A stretch of 64,000 nucleotides of DNA from Rhodocaloribacter litoris (GTDB taxonomy: Bacteria; Bacteroidota; Rhodothermia; Rhodothermales; ISCAR-4553), in NCBI RefSeq assembly GCF_011682235.2, contig NZ_CP076718.1, forward strand, positions 3,458,400-3,522,399, read 5' to 3'. The notes beneath the pieces are model-generated. The model worked only from the letters and a program-made list of their open reading frames with translations. It was not told the origin of the DNA and made no database searches. The translations under genes and the position numbers were made by a program. Below are positions 17,697-28,361 of the stretch, in pieces. Position 1 is the first letter of the stretch. Each line of letters opens with the position of its first letter.

Positions 17697-17797
17697 AAGG
17701 GCAAGTCCCGTACGGCCAGCTCCCTCTGAACCCCGTCAGGACCGGAAGGTAGCAGCGGTAGGAGGTCGCAGCGGCGCGATACGGATCGCTTGCCCTT
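17697..17797 (+). ncRNA. ffs: Signal recognition particle RNA (4.5S, small bacterial type)
   Basis: The conserved SRP domain IV is at 17735-17757: GTCAGG, then ACC-GGAA-GGT forming the tetraloop hairpin, then AGCAGC. The molecule is closed by a long-range stem, AAGGGCAAG (17697-17705) pairing with CTTGCCCTT (17789-17797), followed by a run of seven T. About 100 nt, with no Alu domain. It binds Ffh to target membrane and secreted proteins. It sits between priA and yajC, another export gene. Confidence 0.93.
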
Positions 17798-17805
17798 CTT
17801 TTTTT
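17789..17805 (+). terminator. Terminator of the SRP RNA
   Basis: The 3' arm of the closing stem of the SRP RNA runs into C and seven T (17799-17805). The closing stem itself serves as the terminator hairpin. Confidence 0.7.
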
Positions 17806-17842
17806 GTCTTCAACCGTGGTCCGAAACGATAGGGCGTCGGTC

Positions 17843-18039
17843 ATGATATAGCGAAGGTCATGATGATTGAGGGCATGGCTGCTCTGGGCAAACGGCCCAC
17901 GTGTAGCCGCGGATCTGGACGCGTTGCGCGTCCCGTTAGCCCGGGCGCTTCGGTGACCCAGGGGGCGCACCCGTGAAGGGTGCGGCTACATCGCGCTGCA
18001 CCATGACGCCCTCAATAGCATTGACCAACGCTATATGGC
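17843..18039. mobile_element. MITE-like element with imperfect terminal inverted repeats
   Basis: About 195 bp bounded by inverted repeats of roughly 30 bp: 17846-17874 matches the reverse complement of 18008-18036 at about three quarters of positions, including ATATAGCG, GGTCA and ATTGAGGGC. Inside is a second perfect 9-bp inverted repeat, TGTAGCCGC (17902-17910) and GCGGCTACA (17982-17990). It has no coding capacity. The structure fits a non-autonomous palindromic element; no transposase is in the window. Confidence 0.55.
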
Positions 18040-18110
18040 TGTCGTTGGGGAGGGGGATGGCGGCCCATCAGCCGGGGCCCCCCACAAACAGCGGGGCGCA
18101 CCGTCAAGCA

Positions 18111-18224
18111 TATAGCCGCAGGCTTCAGCCTGTGCCGTCCCGGCGGTGCACGCCCGTGAAGTGCCGGCCCCGCGCGAAGTCGAAGACCCCGTACCGCAGG
18201 CCGGTGGCCGAGGGGGCGGCTACA
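18111..18224. repeat. Palindromic intergenic repeat related to the neighbouring element
   Basis: Bounded by TATAGCCGC (18111-18119) and GCGGCTACA (18216-18224), nearly the same inner inverted repeat as the element 70 bp upstream. It holds a perfect palindrome CAGGCT-TC-AGCCTG (18119-18132). It resembles the REP-like intergenic repeats, with a GCCGCAGGCTTCAGCCTG core, that I recall from many high-GC genomes. It ends about 110 bp before yajC. Confidence 0.55.
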
Positions 18225-18333
18225 GGTTTTTTCCTGACGGCCGGCTCAACGCTTTCGACCGCTGCAATATTTCTCGTGGAGCGTCGTATCTTGGGCCGCG
18301 AAACCGTATTCAGAGACCAAGCCGGTATCGTCC

Positions 18334-18651
18334 ATGTTCTTTTACGATACATTCCTGATGGGGGCCCCTGCCGACGGGCAGGCCAACCCGCTGGCGATGT
18401 TCCTGCCGCTCATTCTCATCTTTATCGTCTTCTACTTCTTCATCATCCGCCCGCAGAAGAAGAAGGAGGACCAGCGCAAGAAGATGATCGAGGCCGTCAA
18501 GAAGGGGGACCGCATCGTGACCATCGGCGGGGTGCACGGCACCGTCACGCAGGTGGACGAGACGAGTGTGCTCGCCCAGGTGGACTCGAACACCAAGCTG
18601 CGCATCGAGAAGAACGCCATCGCCACCGTCATCGGTAAGGACAAGGAATGA
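18334..18651 (+). CDS. yajC: Preprotein translocase subunit YajC
   Basis: Small accessory subunit of the Sec translocase that associates with SecDF. The 105-residue product has one membrane helix (LAMFLPLILIFIVFYFFII, about 20-38) followed by the diagnostic RPQKKKEDQRKK and the cytoplasmic domain with GDRIVTIGGVHGTV. secD and secF do not follow; the next gene is on the opposite strand, so yajC stands alone here. Confidence 0.97.
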   Translation: MFFYDTFLMGAPADGQANPLAMFLPLILIFIVFYFFIIRPQKKKEDQRKKMIEAVKKGDRIVTIGGVHGTVTQVDETSVLAQVDSNTKLRIEKNAIATVIGKDKE

Positions 18652-18712
18652 GCCGTGCCGGGCGTGTGCCGGTACGCAGGGGCCTGCCGCACTTTGTGGT
18701 TGCCGGGTGGGT

Positions 18713-20995
<2,283 letters not shown>

Positions 20996-21424
20996 TACGC
21001 CGGGGGACAGGAGGTATGCGCGAAGGGGTTGCGGGCTTCAGATTTCTGATTGGATCTTCAACTTCCCAATCTTCCGGGTCGATTATGGCACGTGGGTCGA
21101 GGACAGATCTTTTTGCCACGCGGGTATACGGGGCATCGGACGACCTTGCCGCAACCCTCATGTTCCCGGCTTGCAATGCAAACCCGGTTACACCGGCCAG
21201 GGTGTTTCGAACCGTCGCGACGCTCGGGATAGACCGGGGGCTCGAGGCGAGTTTTCTGCAGGGTCAGGGATCCTCGCGGGCGTTTGTTTCAATGGGCGCA
21301 CACCTGCTATGTCAAAAATACGACCTGATAGGAAATAGTTTATCGTACGGGTGTCCAAAATGCTCCCCGGCGCGGGGTTGCCGGCGGCTTTCCGGCTTGA
21401 GGGAACGGGCGCATCGAGCCCGGT
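20996..21424. other. Intergenic region, no gene seen
   Basis: 429 bp between two minus-strand genes. Open frames here have no family resemblance or ribosome-binding site. The stretch 21308-21345 is A+T-rich. On the minus strand it contains TATTTTTG (about 21317-21310), a match to the Bacteroidota -7 element TAnnTTTG, which could drive the kinase gene with a leader of about 310 nt. No RNA structure is recognised. Confidence 0.4.
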
Positions 21425-22600
21425 TTAAAAGGATGGCTCCTGCGTCCCGGCAGCCTGCCCTCGTGCGGCCGCCGTCGCGCGCGCGGCGTCGAGGCTCGCC
21501 AGGCCGGCTTCCAGGGGAGCGGTGAGTTCATGGGACGGGTCGGTGATCTTGTGGAGCACGTCTTGCAGCGAAGCCCGTACGCAGCCGGCGTACACGTCCT
21601 GCTTCGAACGCCCGAGCCGGAAGGTGCCGGTTACGTGTTCATGCACCAGGTAGGCGATCCCGCCGGAGCGAATCCGGTGCCGGTCGGCGGGGCCGGCGGC
21701 TTCGGAAGGACCCCATCCGGCAGGCCGGGAGGCATCGGTCATCGCCTCCACCGGCACCGTGTCGAGGGTGTCGAAGGGCAGTTCGGCCAGCAGGGCCGGC
21801 TTCGTCCGGGTGTTTACGAGGGCGCGGACCTCGCCCTGGAGCGGGATCCAGCCCTGCAGCACCACGTCGGCCAGGTCGTAGGCGAGCCGGATACGGGTCG
21901 TCTCGAAGAAGCCGGGGCGAGCGAAGGCATGGTAATGGGTGGCGAAGAGCCCGCCTTCGTAGAGCATCCCGGCCAGCACCTGGTCCTCCTGTCCGGGGCG
22001 GCGGTCGTGCTTGAGGCCCTGCACGGCCAGGAGGGGAGCCGGATGGAGGAAATGAACCAGGTCGATGAAGTGGACGCCGTGCTCGACCAGGATGCCGCCG
22101 GAACGCGCGACGTTCCAGAACCAGTGCGACGGCGGCAACTGCTCGTCCTGGGCGTAGTTCTCGACGGCTACCCGGCGGAGCCGGCCGAAGGCGCCCTGCC
22201 GGGTGAGGCGACGGAACGCCTGCACCAGCGGGTTGAACCGCATGACGTAGTCGACGGCGGCGACGACGCCCGTCTCGTCGCGAACCCGGATGAGCGCCCG
22301 GGCCTCGGAGGGCGTGAGGGCAAGCGGCTTTTCGATGAGGACGTGTTTGCCCGCGCGCATGCAGGCTTCCGCGATGGGCGCGTGCGTGTCCGGGGGCGTG
22401 GCGACGGCCAGCACGTCGATCTCCGGCCGGTCGAGGAGGTGTCGCCAGTCGGTGTAGACCGGCACCGGACCCTCCGGTGAGCCGGGCGCGGCCGCGTCCG
22501 CGACGGCCACGATGCGTACGTTGTCGAGTTCCCGCCAGGCATGATGCAGGAACCGGCCAAACCCACCGTATCCGATCAGGCCTGTGTTGAAGATGCGCAT
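21425..22600 (-). CDS. Gfo/Idh/MocA family oxidoreductase
   Basis: A 391-residue NAD(P)-dependent oxidoreductase of sugars or related polyols. The N-terminal Rossmann fold has GLIGYGGFG (about 7-15) and the motif EKPLALTP, in which the Lys is catalytic. The C-terminal alpha/beta domain contains GGILVEHGVHFIDLVHFL, with the conserved active-site His. I chose the ATG at 22600 (MRIFNTGLIGYGG), which begins the fold directly; a longer frame to 22717 adds 39 unlikely residues. It stands alone, so the substrate cannot be inferred. Confidence 0.92.
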   Translation of the reverse strand: MRIFNTGLIGYGGFGRFLHHAWRELDNVRIVAVADAAAPGSPEGPVPVYTDWRHLLDRPEIDVLAVATPPDTHAPIAEACMRAGKHVLIEKPLALTPSEARALIRVRDETGVVAAVDYVMRFNPLVQAFRRLTRQGAFGRLRRVAVENYAQDEQLPPSHWFWNVARSGGILVEHGVHFIDLVHFLHPAPLLAVQGLKHDRRPGQEDQVLAGMLYEGGLFATHYHAFARPGFFETTRIRLAYDLADVVLQGWIPLQGEVRALVNTRTKPALLAELPFDTLDTVPVEAMTDASRPAGWGPSEAAGPADRHRIRSGGIAYLVHEHVTGTFRLGRSKQDVYAGCVRASLQDVLHKITDPSHELTAPLEAGLASLDAARATAAARGQAAGTQEPSF

Positions 22601-22874
22601 GATGCCCGGGTTCTGTTGTACCGTGCGTGTCGGGCCAGGAAACGACACCGGCGGGAAAGACGCAATACGGCAAAAATTGGTACCGCCGGGATCAATGTTT
22701 TCCGCACCGTCGTTCACGCCCCGCTTTTCGCTGCGATTCGGGTTTTCGAGAAACTTCTTTCAAACGGACACGCGATCGACGTACCTTGCTACGAACGTTT
22801 CTGGTTTGATCTCACCGGTGGTGTCGTCCGGCGGAAGCTAGCCGGTACGTTGCCGGGTTTTTCCGTTCGTACGT

Positions 22875-23696
22875 ATGCGTGATTTTTCCGTCCGGATCGC
22901 GGCGGGTGCCTGCCTGTTCGGGTTACTCCTTGCGGGGTGTGATTCGGTGCCGGGGCCGCCGGCCGACACCCGGCCCCCGTTGCTGAGTGGCTTTTCTTTC
23001 TCGCCGCAGCGCATCGTGCTCGAAGAGCTTCCGCCCGGACAGATCGAGGGGGATCTGGTGCGGGTTCCGCTGGAGCTTGGCGTGACGGCCCGTGACGAGG
23101 ACGGCGACCTGGAGACGGTGCGTTTCCTGGTGCGGCCGCCGCTTTCGAGCACGGAGGTGGTGGCGCAGGGAGAGATGACGGCGGCCGGGGATGGGCGGTA
23201 TGTGGCCGGTCCCGTTCTGGAGTTTTCGCGGGGTGAGGTGGGGGTCTATACGGTGCTCGTCTTTGCCGTCGATGCGGCCGGGCAGTTCAGCAACCAGGCC
23301 CGGGGCGAGCTCGTCTTCGAGGCCGCCGGCCGCCCTCCGGTCATCGAGGACGTCGAGATGCCGGAGCGGGTGACGCGGCCCGCACCGGGAGAGAACCCGC
23401 TGGCGATCCCGATCGTCGCCGTCGTCTCGGACCCGGACGGGCTGGAGAACATCGCACGGGTGGAGATGCAGGTGGTGCCCGGCGGCGCCGTGTTCCGGCT
23501 GTGCGACGACGGAGGCGACGGGGCCTGTAACCCCGGCGCATCGAGCGGCGACGCCGTGGCCGGCGACGGGCGGTTCACCATCACCGTCCAGCTCACCAGC
23601 GACAATGCGCCCGGCCAGACCACCTTCCGGTTCCGCGCCGTCGACCGGGCCGGGCTCGAAAGCGAGCCGGTCGAGCGCACCATCACCGTCGAGTAA
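22875..23696 (+). CDS. Lipoprotein with Ig-like repeats
   Basis: A 273-residue lipoprotein (LLLAGC, Cys 22) with two similar beta-sandwich domains of about 110 residues. Each has the pattern ARDEDGDLETVRF / VSDPDGLENIARVEM and ends FAVDAAGQFSN / FRAVDRAGLESE. This duplicated DxDG layout is typical of cadherin- or Ig-like extracellular domains. It opens a run of four plus-strand genes that ends with two PorV/PorQ-like barrels, and its stop is 17 bp from the next start. It probably works with that surface system. Function otherwise unknown. Confidence 0.85.
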   Translation: MRDFSVRIAAGACLFGLLLAGCDSVPGPPADTRPPLLSGFSFSPQRIVLEELPPGQIEGDLVRVPLELGVTARDEDGDLETVRFLVRPPLSSTEVVAQGEMTAAGDGRYVAGPVLEFSRGEVGVYTVLVFAVDAAGQFSNQARGELVFEAAGRPPVIEDVEMPERVTRPAPGENPLAIPIVAVVSDPDGLENIARVEMQVVPGGAVFRLCDDGGDGACNPGASSGDAVAGDGRFTITVQLTSDNAPGQTTFRFRAVDRAGLESEPVERTITVE

Positions 23697-23713
23697 CCGT
23701 GTTACGGGAGGCC

Positions 23714-25318
23714 ATGCAGCGACTCTTTCGTGCTTTGATGCGTTGCCTGCGTGCCGCAGGGCATTCGGCGCCGGGCCGGTGGGCCGTTGTGGCGGCGCTG
23801 CTCGTGGGAGCGGCCGGTCCGGAGGCCCGGGGGCAGGCCACCGAGGCGGCCCGCGTGGCCGAGATGATCCCCACCATCCTCAGCAACAGCATCTCCAACC
23901 TGCACGCCGCGGGGGACACGCTCTGGGTCGGTCCTTTTCTCAACTACACGTTCGACGGCGGCCAGACCTGGCTCGACGCCCCGGCGGACTCGCTCTTCGG
24001 CACGCGCAACCGCGTCTTTTCCCTGGATATCGAGGGCTCCGTGATCTGGGTGGGGCTTGGCTTCAACGACAACACGTCGGGCGAGACCGTGCAGTCGGCC
24101 GGCGGCTTCCTCGTCTCCACCGACGGCGGGCGCTCCTTCACCTACCGCTTTGCCCAGCTCGACAGCCCGGTCGACACGGCCGTCGTCTACGGCGTCTCGA
24201 CGCTGCGGGCGCTGGCCGTCGTCGTGCCCCAGCAGAGCCCGCCCTTCGACATCGACTACGACCCGGTGCGCGACGTGGTGTGGGTGGCCGGATGGGCCAG
24301 CGGCCTCCGCCGCTCCGACGACGGCGGCCGTACCTGGCAGCGCGTCGTCCTGCCGCCCGACGACCTCGACGCCATCCACCCGGACAGCACGTACGACTTC
24401 TTCGTAGCGCCCCAGCGCGGGGCGGAAGGGCACCTCAACCACATGGGTTTCGCCGTGCTCGTCGACGAGACGGGCACCGTCTGGGCCGGCACGCCGCGGG
24501 GCGTCAACCGCTCGACCGACGGCGGGGTGAGCTGGCGCCGCTTCGGCGCCGACGGCACGAAGAACACCCTGCCCGGCAGCTGGGTCGTCTCCATCGAAGA
24601 ACAACCCCTGGCGGGGCGAAACCCCGTCTGGATGGCGACCTGGAACGCGGGCGAGGGCGGGGAGAACCAGGCCTTCGGTGTGGCCGTCACCCGCGACGGC
24701 GGCCAGACCTTCGAGCAGAAACTCATCGGCGTGCAGGCCATCGACTTCGCCTTCCGCGGCGACACCGTCTATGTGGCCGGGCGGACGAGCGGCCTTTTCA
24801 TCTCCGAAGACGGCGGCACCACCTGGCACAGTGTCGTCGACTTCCGCGACCACAGCAACCCCGACCGGCTGATCCGGCCCGGCGCGGACGTGCTCTCGGT
24901 GGCCACCACCCCGGAAGCCCTCTGGGTGGGCACCGACGACGGCCTGCTCAAGAGCACCGACGGCGGCAACACCTGGTCCGTCTTCCGCGTCGAGGTGCCG
25001 CTCGACCCGCCGACCCCCACGGCCCGCGTGCCCCGTGTCGAGACGTTCGCCTACCCGAACCCGTTCTCCCCTCCGGCCGACCGTTTCGTCCGCATCCGGT
25101 ACGACGTGGACCGCCCCGCCGACGCCCACCTGCGCATCTTCGACTTCGAGATGAACCTCGTCCGGGAACTCCGAAAAGAAGCGACGACCGCCGGCGCGCA
25201 GGAGATCCGCTGGGACGGCACCGATCGCGACGGCCTCCGGGTGGCCAACGGCGTCTATTTCTACGCCGTCGAGGCCGACGGCCGGACGCGCCGGGGCAAG
25301 ATCCTGGTGATCCACTGA
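23714..25318 (+). CDS. Secreted BNR/sialidase-like repeat protein with FlgD-like (type IX-type) C-terminal domain
   Basis: About 534 residues. A signal peptide with hydrophobic core AVVAALLVGAAG is followed by a propeller with repeated Asp-box motifs (FDGGQTW, STDGGRSFTY, SDDGGRTWQ, STDGGVSWR, SEDGGTTWH, STDGGNTW). The last 90 residues are a FlgD-like Ig fold: YPNPFSP, LRIFDFEMNLVREL, then WDGTDRDG and VYFYAVEADGRTRRGKILVIH-type ending, as in type IX secretion cargo. An alternative GTG start at 23699 exists; the ATG at 23714 has a GGGAGG close upstream. It sits 17 bp after the lipoprotein gene and directly before two PorV-like genes. Confidence 0.88.
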   Translation: MQRLFRALMRCLRAAGHSAPGRWAVVAALLVGAAGPEARGQATEAARVAEMIPTILSNSISNLHAAGDTLWVGPFLNYTFDGGQTWLDAPADSLFGTRNRVFSLDIEGSVIWVGLGFNDNTSGETVQSAGGFLVSTDGGRSFTYRFAQLDSPVDTAVVYGVSTLRALAVVVPQQSPPFDIDYDPVRDVVWVAGWASGLRRSDDGGRTWQRVVLPPDDLDAIHPDSTYDFFVAPQRGAEGHLNHMGFAVLVDETGTVWAGTPRGVNRSTDGGVSWRRFGADGTKNTLPGSWVVSIEEQPLAGRNPVWMATWNAGEGGENQAFGVAVTRDGGQTFEQKLIGVQAIDFAFRGDTVYVAGRTSGLFISEDGGTTWHSVVDFRDHSNPDRLIRPGADVLSVATTPEALWVGTDDGLLKSTDGGNTWSVFRVEVPLDPPTPTARVPRVETFAYPNPFSPPADRFVRIRYDVDRPADAHLRIFDFEMNLVRELRKEATTAGAQEIRWDGTDRDGLRVANGVYFYAVEADGRTRRGKILVIH

Positions 25319-25379
25319 ACGGCGCGGGGGCGCCTCCGGGACCTCAACGCAGAACGTGCCAACGCTTAACGCTTATCGC

Positions 25380-26405
25380 ATGCGGTGTTTTTGCATTTTC
25401 CTCGTGCTCGTGATGGGGCTTGCTCCGGGCGGAACGGTCTACGGGCAGGCGGCGGGGGCGTTTGCCCGCATCGGTTTCGGCGCGCGCGGCGTCGCCCTGG
25501 GCAATGCCCTCGTGGCCGACGGCTTCGGGGAGGCCAGCCCCTACTATAACCCGGCCCTCGCCCCCTTCACGGCACGCCAGAACATCGAGCTTTCCGCCGC
25601 CCTGCTGCGCTTCGACCGCGAGCTCCAGCACGTGCAGTTTGCCGCCCCGCTGCGGCCGCGGGCGGGCATCGCCCTCGGGCTGATCCATGCCGGCGTATCG
25701 AACATCGACGGGCGCGACGGCAGCGGCTTCCACACCGGAACCCTGTCGGTCGACGAGTTCGCCCTCTTCATGGCGTTCGGCCTGCGGGTGACGGAGCGGA
25801 TCACCGCCGGCGCCGGCCTGCAATTCTTTCGTACCGACCTGTTCGACGGGCTCCAGCCGGTCAACAGCATCGGCCTCGACCTCGGCCTGACGGTGCAGGT
25901 GAGCGAGGCGCTCCACCTGGGCTTCGTGGTGGACGACCTGCTGGCCCGCTATTCGTTCAACACGTCGAGCGCGCTGGGCAGCCAGGGCGGCACGACCTCG
26001 GACCGCTTCCCCCTGCGCCTCCGCCTGGGCGGGGCCTACCGCCTCCTCGACGGGCGCATGACGCTCCTGGCCGAATATGAGAGCCGCATCACCTCGATGG
26101 AGCGACGCACGCCGCGCGTGGAGCTCTCCGACGGCATCCCCCGGGCGGTGACGGAGCGCGAGCGGCTGGACATCCACGAGAACCGGCTCCGTTTCGGCGG
26201 GGAGTACCGGCCGGCGCCGGCCTTCGCCGTGCGCGGCGGGGTGGAACGCCTGGGAACCGGTGCGCTGGAGGGGGCCCGCCCGACGGCCGGCTTCATGGTC
26301 GAACAGCCGGTGGGTGAGCTCGTGGCCCGTGCCGAATACACGGTGGGGCTCGAACCCTTCGCCGAGGGCACCCTGCACCTGCTGACGCTGCGCGTCTTTT
26401 TCTGA
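25380..26405 (+). CDS. PorV/PorQ-like outer-membrane protein
   Basis: A 341-residue beta-barrel protein with a signal peptide ending near VYGQ. The N-terminal segment ARIGFGARGVALGNALVADGFGEASPYYNPA is the PorV/PorQ (UPF0164) signature. Alternating hydrophobic strands and a C-terminal aromatic end (LLTLRVFF) follow, as in barrels inserted by BamA. PorV carries type IX cargo to the attachment complex in Bacteroidota. The open frame begins at a GTG at 25356, but ATG 25380 gives a better signal peptide. Its TGA overlaps the next ATG by one base, so the two barrel genes are translationally coupled. Confidence 0.88.
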   Translation: MRCFCIFLVLVMGLAPGGTVYGQAAGAFARIGFGARGVALGNALVADGFGEASPYYNPALAPFTARQNIELSAALLRFDRELQHVQFAAPLRPRAGIALGLIHAGVSNIDGRDGSGFHTGTLSVDEFALFMAFGLRVTERITAGAGLQFFRTDLFDGLQPVNSIGLDLGLTVQVSEALHLGFVVDDLLARYSFNTSSALGSQGGTTSDRFPLRLRLGGAYRLLDGRMTLLAEYESRITSMERRTPRVELSDGIPRAVTERERLDIHENRLRFGGEYRPAPAFAVRGGVERLGTGALEGARPTAGFMVEQPVGELVARAEYTVGLEPFAEGTLHLLTLRVFF

Positions 26406-27322
26406 TGAAGCACCTCTTCTCCCTGGCAACGCTGGCGCTGGCGCTCGCCCTGCCGCTCCGGGCGCAGGAAGGGGGACTTTTCTTCCTGCGCATCGGGGCG
26501 AACGCGGCGTCCCAGGCCCTGGGCGATGCCGGGGTGGCCCATAGCCGCGATGCCTTCTCGACGTACTGGAATCCGGCCGGGCTGGCGGTCGCGCCGAAAA
26601 ACATGGCGGCCCTGACCCTCCACCGCTGGGCCGGCGACGTGCAGACGTACGGGCTGGCGGCCCGCCTTCAGGCCGGCGCAGCGGGCGGGCTGGGCCTGTT
26701 CGTGACGGCCACCGGCAGCGGCGACCGGGCCGCCTTTCAGGACGCCGGGGCGTCCGACGGCCTCTTCGACGCCCAGTTCATCAGTGCCGGGGCTTCCTAC
26801 GGGCGGGCCTTCGGGCCGGTGCGCGCCGGGGCCACGGTCAAGTTCCTCTCCGAGCGGCTCACGACCCGGCAGGCCGACGGCATCGCGTTCGACTTCGGCG
26901 TGCAGGCCGATCTGCCGGGCCGTACCCTCCGCGTCGGCGCGGCCTATCAGAACCTGGGCAAGATGAGCCGGCCGGATGCCGGGCGCAGCGAGTTGCCGCG
27001 CCTGCTGCGCGCCGGGGTGGCCTTCTTCCCCTTTCGCGTGCTCGCCCGCCTCGACGATGCCCCCATCCTCAACACCTTTCTCGTCTTCGAACTCTCCCAC
27101 AACTTCGCCGGCAAACGCACCCAGTATCACCTGGGCATGGCCGCCGAGGTGATGGAACTCGTCACCGTCCGTGCCGGCTATATCACGAACGACGCACTGC
27201 GGGATTTCTCCTTCGGCGGCGGGCTGGAATACGGGGCCTTCGTCGTCGATTACACCCTGCTTCCTTTCGAAGAGGGTTTCGGCACCGCCGGGCACATCCT
27301 GACGCTCTCCTACGGCTGGTAG
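26405..27322 (+). CDS. PorV/PorQ-like outer-membrane protein
   Basis: A 305-residue barrel protein related to its upstream neighbour. The signal peptide ends at LPLRAQ. The signature FLRIGANAASQALGDAGVAHSRDAFSTYWNPAG follows (about 28-60), with amphipathic strands and a C-terminal LTLSYGW. The start codon overlaps the previous stop (TGATG). Two adjacent PorV/PorQ-like genes directly downstream of a protein with a FlgD-like C-terminal domain suggest a dedicated surface-presentation cassette. It could alternatively be an uncharacterised porin of the same fold. Confidence 0.88.
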   Translation: MKHLFSLATLALALALPLRAQEGGLFFLRIGANAASQALGDAGVAHSRDAFSTYWNPAGLAVAPKNMAALTLHRWAGDVQTYGLAARLQAGAAGGLGLFVTATGSGDRAAFQDAGASDGLFDAQFISAGASYGRAFGPVRAGATVKFLSERLTTRQADGIAFDFGVQADLPGRTLRVGAAYQNLGKMSRPDAGRSELPRLLRAGVAFFPFRVLARLDDAPILNTFLVFELSHNFAGKRTQYHLGMAAEVMELVTVRAGYITNDALRDFSFGGGLEYGAFVVDYTLLPFEEGFGTAGHILTLSYGW

Positions 27323-27555
27323 AAGCGCCGGGGGTGGCATGAAGGCGGTCTGCGTCGTACCTTCCCAGCCGGTTCCGCCGTCGCCGGGCAGGCGGCCTGC
27401 CCCGTCGTATGGCGCGCATCGCCCGCAGGGGACGCCGTGCGAGACGGGACGACCGGGGCCCCGGCCGGTGGGACGCCCTCCGCAACCCTGCACGCCCTGC
27501 GGCATGGTTGCAGGGGGGCCAGCGAAGAGAACCGGAAACCTGAGCCCTGATTCCC

Positions 27556-28305
27556 ATGAAAACCCTGTTGTTTGCGTTCGTCGCCGTCGTCCTGGTTGGA
27601 TGCGGGGACGGAGAAGCGCCCGAGACCGCCGGTGAGCATACCGCGCACGGCGCTGCCGACACCACCGGTGAGCATGCCGCGCACGCCACCGCCGACACCG
27701 CGTGGATCGCCCTCTTCGACGGTACGAGTACGGATCACTGGCGCGGTTACCGCAAAGATTATCTCCCGGATGCCTGGCAAATCGAGGACGGTACGCTTGC
27801 CTTCGTTCCCGGCAGCGGCGAAGGCGGGGACATCATCACGAAGGAGCAGTTCGAGGATTTCGAGCTGGAGCTGGAATGGAAGGTCGCGGAGGGCGGCAAC
27901 AGCGGCATCATGTACCTCGTGGTCGAGTCGGAGGAGTACGACTATCCCTGGCAGACCGGTCCCGAGATGCAGATCCTCGACAACGCGGCACACGCAGATG
28001 CGCAGATCGAGAAGCACCGGGCAGGTGATCTCTACGATCTGATCGCCGGCAGCGAAGACGCCTCGAAGCCCGCCGGTGCGTGGAACCACGTGCGGATCGT
28101 CCTGCACGACGGCCACCTGGAGCACTGGCTCAACGGCAAGAAGGTGGTGGAGACCCGGCTCTGGACGCCCGCGTGGGACAGCCTCGTAGCCGCAAGCAAG
28201 TTCAGGGACATGGAAGGCTTCGGCCAGGCCCGCCGGGGCCACATCGCCCTGCAGGATCACGGGGACCGCGTCTGGTTCCGCAACATCCGCATCCGGCGGC
28301 TCTGA
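27556..28305 (+). CDS. DUF1080 (3-keto-disaccharide hydrolase-like) lipoprotein
   Basis: A 249-residue lipoprotein (VVLVGC, Cys 16). A linker with two copies of a 12-residue His-containing repeat (TAGEHTAHGAAD, TTGEHAAHATAD; residues 24-47) is followed by a DUF1080 concanavalin-like domain (about 50-249). That domain has ALFDGTSTDHWRGY, then TKEQFEDFELELEWKVAEGGNSGI, YPWQTGPEMQILDN and NHVRIVLHDGHLEHWLNG, all standard for the family. Some DUF1080 proteins hydrolyse 3-keto-glycosides after Gfo/Idh-type oxidation. The window's Gfo/Idh gene is 5 kb away, so a direct link is only possible. Confidence 0.9.
   Translation: MKTLLFAFVAVVLVGCGDGEAPETAGEHTAHGAADTTGEHAAHATADTAWIALFDGTSTDHWRGYRKDYLPDAWQIEDGTLAFVPGSGEGGDIITKEQFEDFELELEWKVAEGGNSGIMYLVVESEEYDYPWQTGPEMQILDNAAHADAQIEKHRAGDLYDLIAGSEDASKPAGAWNHVRIVLHDGHLEHWLNGKKVVETRLWTPAWDSLVAASKFRDMEGFGQARRGHIALQDHGDRVWFRNIRIRRL
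27625..27696 (+). repeat. Two 36-bp tandem repeats in the DUF1080 gene
   Basis: Two adjacent in-frame 36-bp units (27625-27660, 27661-27696) encode the linker repeats with EHxAH. They differ at only a few bases. Confidence 0.85.
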
Positions 28306-28361
28306 CGCTGCCTGACGGGGGGCACCGCATCGGTCGGCGGGAAAAGGTCCGGAGGCTTGCC

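Noticed and set aside
21016-21525. 169-residue plus-strand frame between two minus-strand genes
   Set aside because: No ribosome-binding site and no family features; it runs into the oxidoreductase gene antisense.
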